Assembly: GCF_020731415.2 (NCBI RefSeq)
Contig: NZ_CP088274.1
Location: 333,620 to 397,619, forward strand
Source of the DNA: Phyllobacterium sp. T1293
GTDB lineage: Bacteria > Pseudomonadota > Alphaproteobacteria > Rhizobiales > Rhizobiaceae
Length of the DNA stretch: 64,000 nucleotides
Direction: 5' to 3'
In this document: one piece after another, positions 1 through 8,896 of the stretch
Numbering within the stretch: position 1 is the stretch's first letter
How the letters are laid out: each line of letters opens with the position of its first letter
Position numbers and translations under genes: made by a program
Notes under the pieces: generated by a model
Told to the model about the DNA's origin: nothing
Databases searched by the model: none
What the model saw: only the letters and a program-made list of their open reading frames with translations

Positions 1-432
1 CCGACCAATATTTTCCTCGGCTTTGTCATCATCGTCATGTCGGCGCTTGGCTGGGCCCAAATGTCACGCGAAGTGCGCGGCAAGACGCTGGCGCTGGCGC
101 GTATCGAATATGTGCGGGCTGCGTTGGCTGTGGGTGCATCGGATCGCCGCATCATTTTTCAACATATTTTTCCAAACGTCATGAGTCATGTGATCGTTGC
201 CGTCACCATAGCAATTCCTCACATCGTCCTTCTGGAATCTTTTCTGGGTTTTCTTGGATTTGCCGTGAAACCCCCGCTCATCTCCTGGGGATTGATGTTG
301 CAGGACACGGCAACCTACTCCGTCATTGGGTCCTACCCATGGATACTCACACCCGTTGCATTCGTGCTTGTCACCGTCTTTGCGTTCAACGCGCTTGGCG
401 ACGGTTTGCGCGATGCCGTTGACCCCTATTGA
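1..432 (+). CDS. ABC transporter inner-membrane permease, C-terminal part (Opp/Dpp type)
   Basis: The window opens inside this gene; about 143 codons are visible, open from base 1 to the TGA at 430-432. The visible part has the EAA loop that contacts the ATPase (AALAVGASDRRIIFQHIFP, about residues 40-58), followed by three hydrophobic segments and the ending GDGLRDAVDPY typical of DppC/OppC permeases. It would form the membrane channel of a binding-protein-dependent importer. The ATPase gene starts 11 bases after the stop and an alpha-galactosidase follows, so the substrate may be an alpha-galactoside rather than a peptide: rhizobial Agp transporters, encoded next to melA, belong to this Opp-like family. 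Family assignment is firm; the substrate is inferred. Confidence 0.9.
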   Translation, partial: PTNIFLGFVIIVMSALGWAQMSREVRGKTLALARIEYVRAALAVGASDRRIIFQHIFPNVMSHVIVAVTIAIPHIVLLESFLGFLGFAVKPPLISWGLMLQDTATYSVIGSYPWILTPVAFVLVTVFAFNALGDGLRDAVDPY

Positions 433-443
433 GGCTGGATGCA

Positions 444-2114
444 ATGCCGATAAATGAAACAAGCACCATGGCACCCGAACAGCGGCTGGATAGCGCAGCA
501 CACCCGGAAAGCCCTGTTATTGACGCACGCAATGTTGCGGTCCGCTTCACGGTAGAGGATGGCATGGTCGATGCCGTCAAGGATGTTTCCTTTCAGCTTT
601 ATCGCGGTGAAACCATTGCGATCGTCGGCGAATCCGGTTCCGGAAAATCCGTTACCGCACGCACTATCATGGGGCTTTTAACCAAGCGTGCTACGGTCTC
701 CGATGGGGCGAAGATCATCTATGACGGCAAGGACATCCTGACATTCTCGAGCCGCGCGCGGCGTGCGTTGCGCGGCAATCGCATGTCCATGATTTTTCAA
801 GAGCCCATGAGTTCGCTCAATCCGATCTATACAATTGGCAGTCAGATCATCGAGGCCATTCGTGTACACCAGCGTATCAGCAGACGCGAAGCCCTAAAGC
901 GTGCGCTTGACCTGCTGATCCAGGTGCATATCCCTGACCCGGAATCCCGGCTCAACCAATATCCCCACCAACTCTCCGGTGGTCAACGCCAACGCGTCAT
1001 GATTGCCATGGCGCTTGCGAACAACCCTGATGTGTTGATCGCCGATGAGCCGACTACCGCGCTTGATGTCACGGTTCAGGCTCAAATCCTGAATCTCATC
1101 CGTGATCTGCAGAAGCGGCTGGGGATGGCTGTCATTCTCATCACCCATGACCTGACCGTTGTCCGCCAGTTTTCCGATTATGTCTACGTCATGCAGCATG
1201 GCGAGGTGAAGGAGCACAACACGACCGCGGCGCTTTTTGCGAACCCTCGTCATCCCTATACGTGCCATTTGCTCGGGTCTGAACCCAAGGGGGAAGCCAA
1301 TCCAATGCCCGCAAATTGCGAAGCCATTCTGGAAGGCAAATCGGTACGGGTGACATACATGTTAAAACGCGGCGGTTTCTTCAAACCGCATCTGCACGAG
1401 CTTGTTGCTGTCGACAGTCTCAATCTGAAACTTCACAAGCATGAGACATTGGGTATCGTCGGTGAATCCGGCTCTGGCAAGACGACTTTTGGACAGGCGC
1501 TTGTCCGGCTCGTGCATACGGATAGTGGCGAGATTTACTTCGACCGGCAGCCAATTCACAACAAGTCCCGGGCCGAAATGCGGCCTCTGCGCGCGCGCAT
1601 GCAGATCGTCTTTCAGGACCCGTTTTCCTCACTCAATCCACGCATGTCGATTGGGCAGATCATCGAGGAAGGGCTGATTATCAACCGGATCGGCGAGAAC
1701 CGGGCTGATCGTCTCAACCGTGTGCAGGAAGCCCTGAAATGCGCGGGGATGCCACACAATATCCTCTCCCGTTTCCCGCACGAGTTTTCCGGTGGCCAGC
1801 GCCAGCGCATAGCCATTGCGCGTGCGATAGCCCTCGAACCGGAATTCATCCTTCTGGACGAACCAACATCGGCACTTGATCTGTCGGTTCAGGCACAGAT
1901 CATCGATCTGCTGCGCAAGCTGCAGGATGATTGCGGGCTGAGTTATCTGTTCATTTCTCACGATCTGAAAGTGGTCCGTGCCCTTTGCCACCGCGTTATG
2001 GTGATGCAGCACGGCAAGATCGTCGAAGAAGGCCCTGTCAACGACGTTTTATTCCATCCCAAGACCGCCTACACTGAACGGCTTGTCAAAGCCGCCTTCG
2101 AGGTAGCCGCATAA
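444..2114 (+). CDS. ABC transporter ATP-binding protein with two fused nucleotide-binding domains (DppD-DppF type)
   Basis: 556 residues holding two complete ABC ATPase cassettes. The first has Walker A GESGSGKS near residue 62, signature LSGGQRQR near 177 and Walker B VLIADEPT near 200. The second has GESGSGKT near 340, FSGGQRQR and FILLDEPT further on. Each is followed by the oligopeptide-type C-terminal extension (NPRHPYT in the first). It powers the importer whose permease lies just upstream. I chose ATG 444 because GAGG at 431-434 lies 9 bases before it; ATG 429 overlaps the permease stop and has no ribosome site. Fused double-NBD subunits of this kind are common in Hyphomicrobiales peptide and alpha-galactoside transporters. 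Confidence 0.93.
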   Translation: MPINETSTMAPEQRLDSAAHPESPVIDARNVAVRFTVEDGMVDAVKDVSFQLYRGETIAIVGESGSGKSVTARTIMGLLTKRATVSDGAKIIYDGKDILTFSSRARRALRGNRMSMIFQEPMSSLNPIYTIGSQIIEAIRVHQRISRREALKRALDLLIQVHIPDPESRLNQYPHQLSGGQRQRVMIAMALANNPDVLIADEPTTALDVTVQAQILNLIRDLQKRLGMAVILITHDLTVVRQFSDYVYVMQHGEVKEHNTTAALFANPRHPYTCHLLGSEPKGEANPMPANCEAILEGKSVRVTYMLKRGGFFKPHLHELVAVDSLNLKLHKHETLGIVGESGSGKTTFGQALVRLVHTDSGEIYFDRQPIHNKSRAEMRPLRARMQIVFQDPFSSLNPRMSIGQIIEEGLIINRIGENRADRLNRVQEALKCAGMPHNILSRFPHEFSGGQRQRIAIARAIALEPEFILLDEPTSALDLSVQAQIIDLLRKLQDDCGLSYLFISHDLKVVRALCHRVMVMQHGKIVEEGPVNDVLFHPKTAYTERLVKAAFEVAA

Positions 2115-2131
2115 TCCTCCCGGAGTTTGCC

Positions 2132-3505
2132 ATGTCAAAACAACCCAAAGTTACCTTTATCGGAGCCGGTTCCACCGTCTTCATGAAAAATATTATCGGC
2201 GATATTCTGCAGCGCCCGGCACTATCGGGTGCGAAGATCGCGCTTATGGATATTAATCCGCAACGTCTGGCCGAGAGCGAAATCGTTGCCGGCAAACTGG
2301 CAAAAACACTCAACGCCAAGGCCGTCATCGAAACCCACACGGACCGTCGGCACGCGCTTGAGAAAGCCGACTTTGTCGTGGTTGCTTTCCAGATCGGCGG
2401 GTATGAACCCTGCACCGTCACGGATTTCGAAGTTCCGAAAAAATATGGTCTTCGCCAGACTATTGCCGACACGCTTGGCGTTGGCGGGATCATGCGCGGA
2501 CTGCGGACGGTTCCGCATCTTTGGAACATCTGCGAGGATATGCTCGCCGTCTGCCCGCAAGCCATTTTGCTTCAATACGTGAATCCCATGGCGATCAACA
2601 CCTGGGCAATTGCCGAGAAATATCCGACAATTCGCCAGGTTGGCCTTTGCCATTCCGTGCAAGGCACCGCAGGCGAACTTGCGCGCGACCTTGATATTCC
2701 AATTGAGGAAATTCGCTATCGCGCTGCCGGTATCAATCATATGGCTTTTTACCTGCAATTCGAGCATCAGCAGCCCGATGGCAGCTATCGCAACCTCTAT
2801 CCGGATCTCGTTCGCGGTTATCGTGAAGGACGTTTTCCAAAGCCCAGCCATTGGAACCCGCGCTGCCCCAATAAGGTGCGCTACGAGATGCTGACCCGGC
2901 TAGGCTATTTCGTCACGGAAAGCTCCGAACATTTCGCGGAATACACACCCTATTTCATCAAGGAAGGACGCGACGATCTCATTGAGAAGTTCGGCATTCC
3001 GCTGGACGAGTACCCAAAGCGCTGTATCGAGCAGATCGAACGCTGGAAGGGTCAGGCAGAGACCTTTGCAAAAGCCGACAGGATCGAGGTGACCGAAAGC
3101 CGTGAATATGCGTCATCCATCATGAACTCCGTATGGACAGGCGAACCATCGGTCATTTACGGCAATGTGCGCAACAATGGCTGTATCACGTCGCTGCCAG
3201 CCAATTGTGCTGCGGAAGTACCCTGCCTCGTTGATGCCTCAGGCATTCAACCGACCTATATAGGCGCTCTGCCACCGCAACTCACGGCGCTCATCCGCAC
3301 CAATATCAATGTACAGGAATTGACCGTTCAGGCGCTGATGACCGAGAACCGCGACCATATCTACCACGCGGCCATGATGGACCCGCATACGGCGGCGGAG
3401 CTTGATCTCGATCAGATTTGGTCGCTTGTGGACGATCTTCTTACCGCGCACGGCGATTGGCTCCCCGTATGGGCCCGTGGTCCCCGCAAGGTACAGGCTG
3501 CTTAG
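2132..3505 (+). CDS. melA: Alpha-galactosidase/alpha-glucosidase, glycoside hydrolase family 4
   Basis: 457 residues, normal GH4 length. GH4 enzymes are cytoplasmic and cleave alpha-galactosides or alpha-glucosides by an NAD- and Mn-dependent redox elimination mechanism. Visible: N-terminal dinucleotide-binding FIGAGSTVF (9-17), NPM at 151-153, the metal-binding cysteine in LCHS (Cys173, His174) and GINHMAF (200-206, Asn202/His203). A GGAG ribosome site precedes the ATG. It begins 17 bases after the ATPase gene in the same direction, so it is probably the last gene of the uptake operon and hydrolyses the imported sugar. The melA symbol rests on the MelA/AglA-like motifs and on context; alpha-glucosidase specificity is not excluded. 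Confidence 0.88.
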   Translation: MSKQPKVTFIGAGSTVFMKNIIGDILQRPALSGAKIALMDINPQRLAESEIVAGKLAKTLNAKAVIETHTDRRHALEKADFVVVAFQIGGYEPCTVTDFEVPKKYGLRQTIADTLGVGGIMRGLRTVPHLWNICEDMLAVCPQAILLQYVNPMAINTWAIAEKYPTIRQVGLCHSVQGTAGELARDLDIPIEEIRYRAAGINHMAFYLQFEHQQPDGSYRNLYPDLVRGYREGRFPKPSHWNPRCPNKVRYEMLTRLGYFVTESSEHFAEYTPYFIKEGRDDLIEKFGIPLDEYPKRCIEQIERWKGQAETFAKADRIEVTESREYASSIMNSVWTGEPSVIYGNVRNNGCITSLPANCAAEVPCLVDASGIQPTYIGALPPQLTALIRTNINVQELTVQALMTENRDHIYHAAMMDPHTAAELDLDQIWSLVDDLLTAHGDWLPVWARGPRKVQAA

Positions 3506-3532
3506 GCCGAGTGATTGTCTGCAGGATAGTTT

Positions 3533-3562
3533 TCGGCCCGATATCCTCAACTATCGGGCCGA
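3533..3562. terminator. Hairpin between convergent genes
   Basis: TCGGCCCGATA and its exact complement TATCGGGCCGA pair over 11 bp around an 8-base loop. It lies between the melA stop and the stop of the convergent hydrolase gene, so it can serve either strand. No long U tract follows. Confidence 0.75.
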
Positions 3563-3580
3563 TTGGTGATCATCTCCAGA

Positions 3581-4633
3581 TTAAAAGCCGTCCACGTCTA
3601 TGACAGCTTGAGCAAATGCTGCTGGCGCTTCCTGCGGCAAATTATGCCCGATACCACCCTCGATAAGCCGATGCGCATATTTACCCGTAAACTTCTTGGC
3701 ATAGGCGCTGCTGTCCGGATGCGCAGCGCCGTTGGCGTCGCCTTCCATGGTAATCGTGGGGACACTGATGAGCGGACCTTCGGCGAGGCGTTTCTCCAGA
3801 TCATCATACTGCTTTTCACCTTCAGCAAGTCCGATCCGCCAGCGATAATTATGAATAACGACACTGACGTGGTCCGGATTGTCAAAAGCTTTGGCACTGC
3901 GCTCGAACGTGGCGTCATCAAAATTCCACTTGGGTGATGCGAGTTGCCAGATCAACTTGTTGAAATCGTGCCGATACATCTCGTACCCCGCCTGACCCCG
4001 TTCTGTTGCAAAATAGAACTGATACCACCATGCAAGCTCCGCTTTAGGCGGTAGAGGTGTTTTGTTGGCTTCGCGGCTGCCAATCAGATAGCCGCTTACG
4101 GAGACCATTGCCTTGCAACGCTCCGGCCACAGGGCTGCCAGAATATTGACCGTCCGTGCGCCCCAATCAAAACCGGCCATGATCGCCTTGTCTATTTTCA
4201 GCGCATCCATCAATGCGATGACATCGACGGCAACAACTGCTTGTTGACCATTGCGAGGCGTGCTGTCCGAAAGAAAACGCGTTGTGCCATAGCCGCGAAG
4301 ATAGGGAACAACGACCCTGTAACCTGCCGATGCAAGCAACGGCGCGACATCGACAAAGCTATAAATGTCGTAGGGCCACCCGTGAAGACAGATGACGACT
4401 GGACCATCGGCAGGACCGGCCTCTGCATAACCAATATTGAGAACGCCGGCATTAATCTGCTTGAGCGGACCGAATGAAGTATTCGTGCCGGGTTTGATTA
4501 CAGGCAGACCTCCTGGTTTGGATTTGTCAGTCTGCGCAGTTGCTGAGCCGATCATTCCGAGCTGAGCGACTGCAAGTGCTGCCGCGGCAGTTCCGAACAA
4601 GCGGCGGCGAGCATGATTAATTGCTTCTGTCAT
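3581..4633 (-). CDS. Exported alpha/beta hydrolase, haloalkane dehalogenase/epoxide hydrolase type
   Basis: 350 residues. The start has a twin-arginine-like signal (HARRRLFGTAAAALAVAQ then ATAQ), so the protein is probably periplasmic. The alpha/beta hydrolase core shows the oxyanion motif HGWP (84-87), a nucleophile elbow GFDWG with Asp156 instead of Ser, and a C-terminal GGIGHNLPQEAP carrying the catalytic His. An Asp nucleophile points to haloalkane dehalogenase or soluble epoxide hydrolase chemistry; the substrate is unknown. ATG 4633 is chosen because AGGAAGAAG precedes it directly and the signal peptide starts there; the frame stays open further upstream. It is the last gene of a probable operon with the GST and small-protein genes at 4713-5560. 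Confidence 0.82.
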   Translation of the reverse strand: MTEAINHARRRLFGTAAAALAVAQLGMIGSATAQTDKSKPGGLPVIKPGTNTSFGPLKQINAGVLNIGYAEAGPADGPVVICLHGWPYDIYSFVDVAPLLASAGYRVVVPYLRGYGTTRFLSDSTPRNGQQAVVAVDVIALMDALKIDKAIMAGFDWGARTVNILAALWPERCKAMVSVSGYLIGSREANKTPLPPKAELAWWYQFYFATERGQAGYEMYRHDFNKLIWQLASPKWNFDDATFERSAKAFDNPDHVSVVIHNYRWRIGLAEGEKQYDDLEKRLAEGPLISVPTITMEGDANGAAHPDSSAYAKKFTGKYAHRLIEGGIGHNLPQEAPAAFAQAVIDVDGF

Positions 4634-4712
4634 TGTCTTCTTCCTCAGAAATATGAAGTGGATTACGAATTTTATTGCATGACCGGCCGACTTTGACCGA
4701 TCGGCAGATTTT

Positions 4713-5348
4713 TCATTTCCGCGCGGCAGGCGCGTTATTTTCAAATGCAGGAATTGTGCGCAGATTTTGCATGATTTCGGCAATGTTTGCCCACTGCGCC
4801 AAATCGAATCCATTTCGAGCAGCACTGATCGCTTGCGGAAAAAGGAAAATATCCGCGACGGATGGATGGTCTCCGGCAATGAATGCACCGGTTCTTCGGT
4901 TTGCGATCAGCTGCTCAACTGCCGCCATTCCTTCACCGATCCAGTGACGGCTCCATTCGGCAACGCCATCCGAATTGATAGCGTGAGTCGTACTCAGGTA
5001 CGACGCTATTCGCGGAGGTAACAATGCGTGAATCTCCGAAGCGATCGCCAGAGCTACGCTGCGAGCCAGGGCCCTGCTTTCGAGATTGAGAGGCAGCAAA
5101 GGCGGTTCGGGATAAAGCTCATTCAAATATTCGATAATAGCCAGTGACTGGGTGATCAGCTGACCGCTGTCTGTTGCCAGAGCCGGGACAAGTCCCTGCG
5201 GATTGAGTTTGAGATAATCGGCGTGCCGGTTCTGCGCATCGACACCCAGTATCGATATGCGATGGGCTTCGACTTCCACACCTTTAAGAGCAAGTGCAAT
5301 TCGCACACGCGATGTGGCGGATGAAATTTCGTTTTCGTAAAGTTTCAT
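4713..5348 (-). CDS. Glutathione S-transferase, zeta/maleylacetoacetate-isomerase-like
   Basis: About 211 residues, usual GST length. The N-terminal thioredoxin-like half has MKLYENEISSATSRVRIAL, resembling the zeta-class SSxxxRVRIAL signature, then NPQGLVPAL with the cis-proline and TQSLAIIEYLNE for the glutathione gamma-glutamyl site. The C-terminal half is all-helical. It should conjugate or isomerise electrophiles with glutathione in the cytoplasm. An in-frame GTG at 5358-5360 overlaps the stop of the upstream small gene as GTGA and could be the real, translationally coupled start (215 residues); ATG 5348 is preferred because the protein then starts like its family. The pairing with an epoxide-hydrolase-like enzyme suggests detoxification of electrophiles. 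Confidence 0.85.
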   Translation of the reverse strand: MKLYENEISSATSRVRIALALKGVEVEAHRISILGVDAQNRHADYLKLNPQGLVPALATDSGQLITQSLAIIEYLNELYPEPPLLPLNLESRALARSVALAIASEIHALLPPRIASYLSTTHAINSDGVAEWSRHWIGEGMAAVEQLIANRRTGAFIAGDHPSVADIFLFPQAISAARNGFDLAQWANIAEIMQNLRTIPAFENNAPAARK

Positions 5349-5356
5349 TTTCCGGC

Positions 5357-5560
5357 TCACTCTTGGTTTAAAGTTTCAGTGGCCCCTGCAGATTTGCCGG
5401 GAATGGACAGGCGGCGTTCCACGGGAACGGGCGCACGTTTATTCTTTGACACCAATGCAACGAGGCCCGCGACTGCCGATGGTTCACTGGAGGTAGTATC
5501 GTAGGCGCAGGGTGCAGCGAATATTGCCGCTCCTATGAGACATTTAATGACGAACTGCAT
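5357..5560 (-). CDS. Small exported protein of unknown function
   Basis: 67 residues starting MQFVIKCLIGAAIFAAPC, a hydrophobic N-terminus that looks like a signal peptide or single membrane anchor, followed by a polar Ser/Pro/Lys-rich tail. I do not recognise a family. AAGGA lies 9 bases before ATG 5560; an earlier in-frame ATG at 5569 touches the ribosome site and is less likely. It is the first gene of the probable operon small protein - GST - hydrolase, and its promoter region carries the two inverted repeats at 5581 and 5641. Confidence 0.55.
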   Translation of the reverse strand: MQFVIKCLIGAAIFAAPCAYDTTSSEPSAVAGLVALVSKNKRAPVPVERRLSIPGKSAGATETLNQE

Positions 5561-5580
5561 TGCCAGCATTCCTTCAAATT

Positions 5581-5596
5581 AGTTATTTTAATAACT
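5581..5596. promoter_or_regulatory. Inverted repeat AGTTATT-TT-AATAACT
   Basis: A perfect 7-bp inverted repeat with a 2-base spacer, 20 bases upstream of the small-protein start. Its position suits an operator that would block the small protein-GST-hydrolase operon. The cognate regulator is unknown; the OhrR-type protein at 14862 is one candidate because its promoter has similar AT-rich palindromes. Confidence 0.45.
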
Positions 5597-5640
5597 ATTA
5601 TTTCGATATGTTTATCGCACATGCGCTGGATATACAAGTG

Positions 5641-5660
5641 ATGATAATAATTTTTATCGT
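5641..5660. promoter_or_regulatory. AT-rich operator-like site related to the palindrome at 17097
   Basis: This 20-base stretch matches the perfect palindrome at 17097-17116 in 16 of 20 positions and keeps the central ATAATAATT. It lies between the divergently transcribed small protein/GST/hydrolase operon and the hydrolase at 5839. It may be a binding site shared with the ohr/ohrR region. Confidence 0.4.
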
Positions 5661-5838
5661 AATCATTTTTTCCTACATGAACGAAGCGTGCCGATGATCG
5701 GGAGGCCTCTTTGCTTACACAGACCGCCAAGCTGACAAAGCGGACGCAGCAGTCCACTTGGTGTTGAAATTTTCGGTATCGTCAGCAATGATGGATGGGG
5801 CGTGCCTGTTCGCATGCAATCGAAAACGGGGAGGTATA

Positions 5839-7155
5839 ATGTTCCGTCGCTTGGTTCTCCTAGCCGCCGCTGCCTGTACTTTCAGCGTCTTCGCCACCCC
5901 TTCATGGGCACAGGAAGCAACTCAATGTCCGGCCAAATTACCTGCGGATACGGACTGCTACTCGGGACAGGACCGCAATGGCGCGTTCTATTGGATCGCT
6001 CGTCCGAAAAACTGGAATGGCATCCTTGTCCTGCATGCTCATGGCGGACCACGCCTGTCCCGTCCGAAGATTGACGATCCGGTTGAGGATCTGGAACGCT
6101 TTGCTGTCACCGTTAGCGAAGGTTACGCATGGGCCGGATCGAGTTATCGACGGGAAGGTTACGGCGTGCGTATGGCCGCCGAGGATACAGAAAATTTGCG
6201 CCGGATTACTTGGGACAAGCTGGGGCGCCCTCGTCTCACCATTCTCCACGGCCAGTCATGGGGTGGCAACGTTGCGGCAAAAGCAGCAGAACTTTATTCC
6301 ATCGACGGTGCTGGCGACCGGGTCTACAACGGCGTGGTTTTGACAAGCGGCGTTCTGGCCGGAGGCACGCGTGCCTATGATGTTCGCGCCGATCTGCGAG
6401 TCGTCTATCAGTATTATTGCCATAACAACCCCAAACCCGACGAAGAACAATATCCGCTTTGGCAGGGACTGCCACAGGACGCAAAACTCTCACGGAAGGA
6501 ATTGGATGCCCGTGTAAACGACTGCACTGGAGTGGACTTACCTGCCGATCAGCGATCGACCGAACAGAAACAAAACCTTGCCAATATACTGGCTGTTGTC
6601 CCTGTTCCGGAAAGGACGCTTGCTGCTCACCTCGCCTGGGCGACATTGACATTCAAAGACATGATATGGCGGCGTCTTGAGGGCCATAACCCATTCGACA
6701 ATCAGACAACGCACTATACCGGCTCGAGCGACGATGACGCATTGAACAAGGGCGTAGAGCGTTTTACCGCTGATCCCGAGGGCGTACGCTTGCTTGCCTA
6801 TGACAGTGATCTTACCGGTCAGATCGTCCTTCCCACATTGACCATGCATGCCAAGGATGACCCGACCGCCCCTGTCGAATTCGAAACGGTTTATCGGGAT
6901 ATGGTTGCCAAGGCCGGAAACAGTGATCTTCTGGTTCAGACATTCACTGATGAGCACGAGCACAGCAAGCTCTCAACCCCGCAATATGCGGCTATCTTTC
7001 AATCCATGGTTGACTGGATCGACAAGCGCGCCAAACCAACGCCGGTCTCGATCGATGCTATCTGCCAGCAAAAAGCTCCTGCTTATGGTGAACCATGCCG
7101 GTTTGATACAGCGTTTTATCCGGAGCCACTCAAATCACACGAAAAGACGCCCTAA
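5839..7155 (+). CDS. Exported alpha/beta hydrolase (serine hydrolase)
   Basis: 438 residues. Residues 1-24 form a Sec signal peptide ending in SWAQ, so the enzyme is periplasmic. The hydrolase core has HAHGGPRL (oxyanion region, about 67-74), nucleophile elbow GQSWGG with Ser140, an Asp in TMHAKDDPTAP and a candidate catalytic His in DEHEHSK. Two cysteines near the mature N-terminus (30 and 40) and two near the C-terminus may form disulfides. GGGGAGG at 5828-5834 sets the start at ATG 5839; the frame is open further upstream but without a ribosome site. It ends 47 bases before the convergent gene at 7203. The substrate (ester, amide or peptide) is not visible. Confidence 0.8.
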   Translation: MFRRLVLLAAAACTFSVFATPSWAQEATQCPAKLPADTDCYSGQDRNGAFYWIARPKNWNGILVLHAHGGPRLSRPKIDDPVEDLERFAVTVSEGYAWAGSSYRREGYGVRMAAEDTENLRRITWDKLGRPRLTILHGQSWGGNVAAKAAELYSIDGAGDRVYNGVVLTSGVLAGGTRAYDVRADLRVVYQYYCHNNPKPDEEQYPLWQGLPQDAKLSRKELDARVNDCTGVDLPADQRSTEQKQNLANILAVVPVPERTLAAHLAWATLTFKDMIWRRLEGHNPFDNQTTHYTGSSDDDALNKGVERFTADPEGVRLLAYDSDLTGQIVLPTLTMHAKDDPTAPVEFETVYRDMVAKAGNSDLLVQTFTDEHEHSKLSTPQYAAIFQSMVDWIDKRAKPTPVSIDAICQQKAPAYGEPCRFDTAFYPEPLKSHEKTP

Positions 7156-7202
7156 GCGACTGCTACTGCTCTTTGTCCCGCTAACCAGCAAATTCGAAGC
7201 CG

Positions 7203-8717
7203 TCAGCTCGCCAACGCATATTCCATGATCCGGCTGCGGCTAAGAACAAGCTCAACTTTCCCCCTCGTGAGACGATGGAGACAGATGCGCTTGCGCCACG
7301 GCCCGTCATTGAGAGTAAAGAGGAAACGGTCATTGCCAAGTGCCATCAATGGCATCCGATGGCGTGTGGGACCGATACCCATAGTTACCATTCCGTCTTT
7401 GATTTCGAACTGAGCACCATACTGACCGGCGACCCAATGACCATTGAGATCATCCGGAACAGTCGCCGGGTTCACTGGCAGGAAGCGACGCTGCACATAA
7501 CCTGCCTCACCTTCAAGTGCCGAGCCTATCCAACGTAATCGCAAGGGAGACGACGCAGAACGTGACGAAAACCAGCCATCACCGTCATCGTAAAGTGTTT
7601 CCTCGGCATCCAGATAGGTGGCAATTCCGTTCTTGAGTTCAATCCAATAGGGACCCGTTTCCGTTGCGTAAAGGCCATCGGGAAGCGTGCAGTTGGTTTC
7701 TGGCAATGGCAGCCCCGTCAAGGCGCTCATCGTATTGAGAGCAAGCTTGTAACTATTGGTATCATCACGATTGGAAACGACAACAATTCCGGTTCCAGCT
7801 TCCGGATCAAGAAGAAAATAGGATTTGTAACCCGGATGTGAGCCACCATGCCCAACGAAATTGCGACCGGCTAAATCTGACCAGCGTAGTCCCAGTCCGT
7901 AGCCAGATGGCCGACCATCGGCCATATAACGGGTGGCCGATAGTGCTGCGAGCAAGCCCGTGTCACGATCATTGTTGGCAAGCAGATGCTGGAGCCACAC
8001 GGCCAGGTCATTGCCAGAACCTGCGAGACTGCCCGCCGCGGAGATATGCAAGCCTGCAGCACTCAGTTGCCAGTTTTCGTCATCCTTGAAATAACCCGGC
8101 ACAAGGCCTTTAACCGGGTCAATCCAGACCTCGGGCGCTTTCAGGAAAATACCAAGCGGTTGCGCGATCTCACTCTGTACGAAAGCATCGAAGGTTAATC
8201 CTTTGCGCTCAAGCGCTGCTTCAACAAGGCGATAGCCGGTATTGGAATAAGAAACATCGGTACCCGCATCGAAATTCAACCGGGTTAACGAGAAAAGAAA
8301 GTCCAGAAGTGGCCCCTTCTTCGTCTCCGTATAGACTGATAATCCCAAAAGCGTCAGACATTCGCGCACATCAGGCAGTCCGCCGCTCATGTCCAAGGCG
8401 CGGCCAACTGTAACGTCAGCAAGCGGGCTCTGAAGTTCCGGAAGATGAACACCGAGCCGGTCATTCAGCGAGATGAGATGAGCGTTACGAAGCACCATTG
8501 CGGCAAATACATGCTTGGTCAGGGACGCAAAACGGACCACACTATCGGCTGAAAATTCCTTGCACGTTGAGAGGCTTTCCAGCCCGCCACAATGAGTAAA
8601 ACGAATGCCTTGCGTGTCAAAACCAATGATTGTTCCACCCGGCTCAGTATCAGGCCATTGGCTTGCAAAACTCTTGGCGCACTCGGAGGCGGCCACCCAA
8701 TTTGGAATAATAGGCAT
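7203..8717 (-). CDS. Serine hydrolase of the class C beta-lactamase/D-aminopeptidase (DAP) family
   Basis: 504 residues, matching the ~520-residue three-domain D-aminopeptidase of Ochrobactrum anthropi rather than a plain ~380-residue beta-lactamase. It has the penicillin-recognising triad: SLTK (Ser65, Lys68), SYSN in the middle of the catalytic domain and HGGS in place of KTG. The C-terminal ~170 residues would be the two beta-barrel domains that close the DAP active site. No signal peptide, so probably cytoplasmic. DAP removes an N-terminal D-residue such as D-Ala from short peptides. The divergent neighbour is an M19 dipeptidase, which supports a role in D-amino-acid peptide or muropeptide breakdown. 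Exact activity is inferred. Confidence 0.8.
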   Translation of the reverse strand: MPIIPNWVAASECAKSFASQWPDTEPGGTIIGFDTQGIRFTHCGGLESLSTCKEFSADSVVRFASLTKHVFAAMVLRNAHLISLNDRLGVHLPELQSPLADVTVGRALDMSGGLPDVRECLTLLGLSVYTETKKGPLLDFLFSLTRLNFDAGTDVSYSNTGYRLVEAALERKGLTFDAFVQSEIAQPLGIFLKAPEVWIDPVKGLVPGYFKDDENWQLSAAGLHISAAGSLAGSGNDLAVWLQHLLANNDRDTGLLAALSATRYMADGRPSGYGLGLRWSDLAGRNFVGHGGSHPGYKSYFLLDPEAGTGIVVVSNRDDTNSYKLALNTMSALTGLPLPETNCTLPDGLYATETGPYWIELKNGIATYLDAEETLYDDGDGWFSSRSASSPLRLRWIGSALEGEAGYVQRRFLPVNPATVPDDLNGHWVAGQYGAQFEIKDGMVTMGIGPTRHRMPLMALGNDRFLFTLNDGPWRKRICLHRLTRGKVELVLSRSRIMEYALAS

Positions 8718-8896
8718 CCCGCTTCGTTATCCGGAAGTCTATATTCAGGCAAGGGGTCGCGACATGTGATCTTTGCCCATAGGTGCGCAGCGAACAGAGA
8801 AAACACATTTGCCATTTGCGATCATTCGGTTCAAAGCTGGTGACATCATCGGGACTCACTCCCACCATTTTGAAATGCACCAAGGCTTCCTGACCT

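Noticed and set aside
7203..8717. A class C beta-lactamase (AmpC)
   Set aside because: The protein has no signal peptide, has HGG instead of KTG and carries ~170 extra C-terminal residues as in D-aminopeptidase.
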